Source of the DNA: Acidimicrobiia bacterium | GTDB taxonomy: Bacteria; Actinomycetota; Acidimicrobiia; Acidimicrobiales; SZUA-35 | Direction: 5' to 3' | Length of the DNA stretch: 8,782 nucleotides | Assembly: GCA_029857855.1 (NCBI GenBank) | Contig: JAOUGG010000074.1 | Location: 1 to 8,782, forward strand | In this document: in pieces, positions 7,990 through 8,782 of the stretch | Numbering within the stretch: position 1 is the stretch's first letter | Layout: every line of letters begins with the position of its first letter | Made by a program: the position numbers and the translations under genes | The notes under the pieces: model-generated | What the model was told of the DNA's origin: nothing | Databases searched by the model: none | The model's input: only the letters and a program-made list of their open reading frames with translations

Positions 7990-8631
7990 ATGGCCCGCAT
8001 CCTGATCCGCCCCGAGGATCTTGCCCGGCTGGCTCAGCGTTTCGATGCGGCCGCCGACGACCTGGCGCGCTCCGGCCGTCGGCTCGCCCGAACCCGGGCC
8101 GAGGTGCGGCTCAACCCGGCCGACGAGTCGTTTCCCGGCGCCCGCGTGGCCGAACGGGCGGCTCGGGTGGAGGCCGACCTTCGTCGGCTGGCCGCCGAGT
8201 TCCGAGTCGACGCCGGGCTGATGGCCCGCACGGTCGACGACGCCGAATTCGATGGCGACGGCACGTGGACGCTCGGTCTGCTGGCCGTCGCCGGCCCATC
8301 GGCCGCGGCCGCCGGCCCAGCCGTTGGGAATCTACGTTCGGTGGTGACGGGCCTTGGGTCTCTTGGTGCTCCCGGCTCGCCGGGTGCCGAAACGCCGACG
8401 ACCGCCGGCGTCGGTTCGGTCGCCGTTCGGCCGATCGGGGCGGGGGGTCTGTTCGCCGATTCGTCCCGGGGTGGCGGCCAAGCGTTGTTGGTCCGCCTCA
8501 CACAGCGACTGGGGGCGGCGTCGGTGCCGTCCGACCCCACCGCACCTGCCGCTCCCGCCGGGGAGGGTGCCACAGGGGCGGTTTGGAGCCGAATCGTCGG
8601 CGAGCTGTTTGCGGTCGAGGATGATCCGTAG
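7990..8631 (+). CDS. Hypothetical protein with WXG100-like helical hairpin and low-complexity tail
   Basis: I do not recognise a named family. The 213-residue protein starts MARILIRPEDLARLAQRFDAA and forms a predicted helix to about residue 38, a short turn (LNPADESFPG, 41-50), and a second helix to about 82 rich in Ala, Arg and Glu. This antiparallel helical-hairpin pattern, and the wording PEDLARLAQRFDAAADDL, resemble WXG100/ESX-related proteins, but the Trp-X-Gly turn itself is absent. Residues 95-195 are rich in Gly, Ala, Pro and Ser, and a short helix closes the protein (VWSRIVGELFAVEDD). There is no signal peptide or clear membrane segment. Secretion by a type VII system is therefore only a possibility; no ESX component is nearby. 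The ATG at 7990 is chosen because the hairpin begins there; the same frame opens at 7882 but would overlap the ATPase gene. The gene lies 67 bp after the ATPase without a clear Shine-Dalgarno. Confidence 0.75.
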   Translation: MARILIRPEDLARLAQRFDAAADDLARSGRRLARTRAEVRLNPADESFPGARVAERAARVEADLRRLAAEFRVDAGLMARTVDDAEFDGDGTWTLGLLAVAGPSAAAAGPAVGNLRSVVTGLGSLGAPGSPGAETPTTAGVGSVAVRPIGAGGLFADSSRGGGQALLVRLTQRLGAASVPSDPTAPAAPAGEGATGAVWSRIVGELFAVEDDP

Positions 8632-8667
8632 ACTGAACCACTTGGCCGTGTGTCCCAATCGTTCCCG

Positions 8668-8782
8668 ATGACCGTCGGACTCCTCCTGACCGCACTGGTG
8701 CTGGGTTTACGTCACGGCGTCGACTGGGATCACATCGCCGCCATCGCCGATCTGAGCGGCGCGGCGGCCGACCGTCGTCGAG
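8668..8782 (+). CDS. NicO/NiCoT-type nickel/cobalt transporter (partial, N-terminal 38 codons)
   Basis: This is the beginning of a gene cut by the right edge. The translated start, MTVGLLLTALVLGLRHGVDW, goes on with DHIAAIADLSGAAADRRR. It has a hydrophobic first helix followed by RHGVDWDHIAAI. The spacing H-X4-D-H (H16, D21, H22) is the signature of nickel/cobalt permeases of the NiCoT/NicO group, where these residues bind the metal. The protein would import or export Ni2+ or Co2+ across the inner membrane; direction and metal cannot be told from this fragment. Related UreH-like proteins share the motif. The ATG at 8668 is preferred; an in-frame GTG at 8650 would add six residues, and neither has a clear Shine-Dalgarno. 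The gap to the previous gene is 36 bp, so they could be co-transcribed. Confidence 0.8.
   Translation, partial: MTVGLLLTALVLGLRHGVDWDHIAAIADLSGAAADRRR

Overview
The window is GC-rich with dense, tightly packed genes. It most resembles a high-GC actinobacterium: it has a mycobacterial Sdh1-like (type B) succinate dehydrogenase, a chelatase-like AAA+ ATPase of the Rv0958 type, and at least one gene that looks leaderless. An Acidimicrobiia-like lineage is my guess from the flavour of the proteins; no marker gene here proves it.

Left part (1-3116, minus strand): an sdhC-sdhA-sdhB operon for a type B succinate:quinone oxidoreductase. SdhC is a five-helix dihaem-type membrane anchor, SdhA is the covalent-FAD flavoprotein, and SdhB is the iron-sulfur subunit, cut by the window edge. 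All three genes have good Shine-Dalgarno sites, and sdhA and sdhB overlap by four bases. Upstream is a 311-bp non-coding stretch (3117-3427) with a cluster of inverted and direct repeats.

Middle part (3428-6409): a minus-strand gene for a glycoside hydrolase family 2 fold protein, and a plus-strand gene that diverges from it across a short shared upstream region. Both look odd. The GH2-like protein keeps the family scaffold but seems to lack both catalytic glutamates. The divergent gene starts as an ECF sigma factor (region 2) but has no region 4; it runs directly into an unrelated small helical domain.

Right part (6410-8782, plus strand): an AAA+ ATPase of the MoxR/magnesium-chelatase-I-like class with a candidate leaderless promoter, then a small protein with a WXG100-like helical hairpin and a Gly/Ala/Pro-rich tail, then the first 38 codons of a NicO/NiCoT-type nickel/cobalt transporter carrying the HX4DH signature. 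The VWA partner usual for such ATPases is not in the window.

I do not see a complete new system. The most interesting points are the apparently catalytically dead GH2 protein, the sigma-region-2 fusion, and the structured leader upstream of sdhC.
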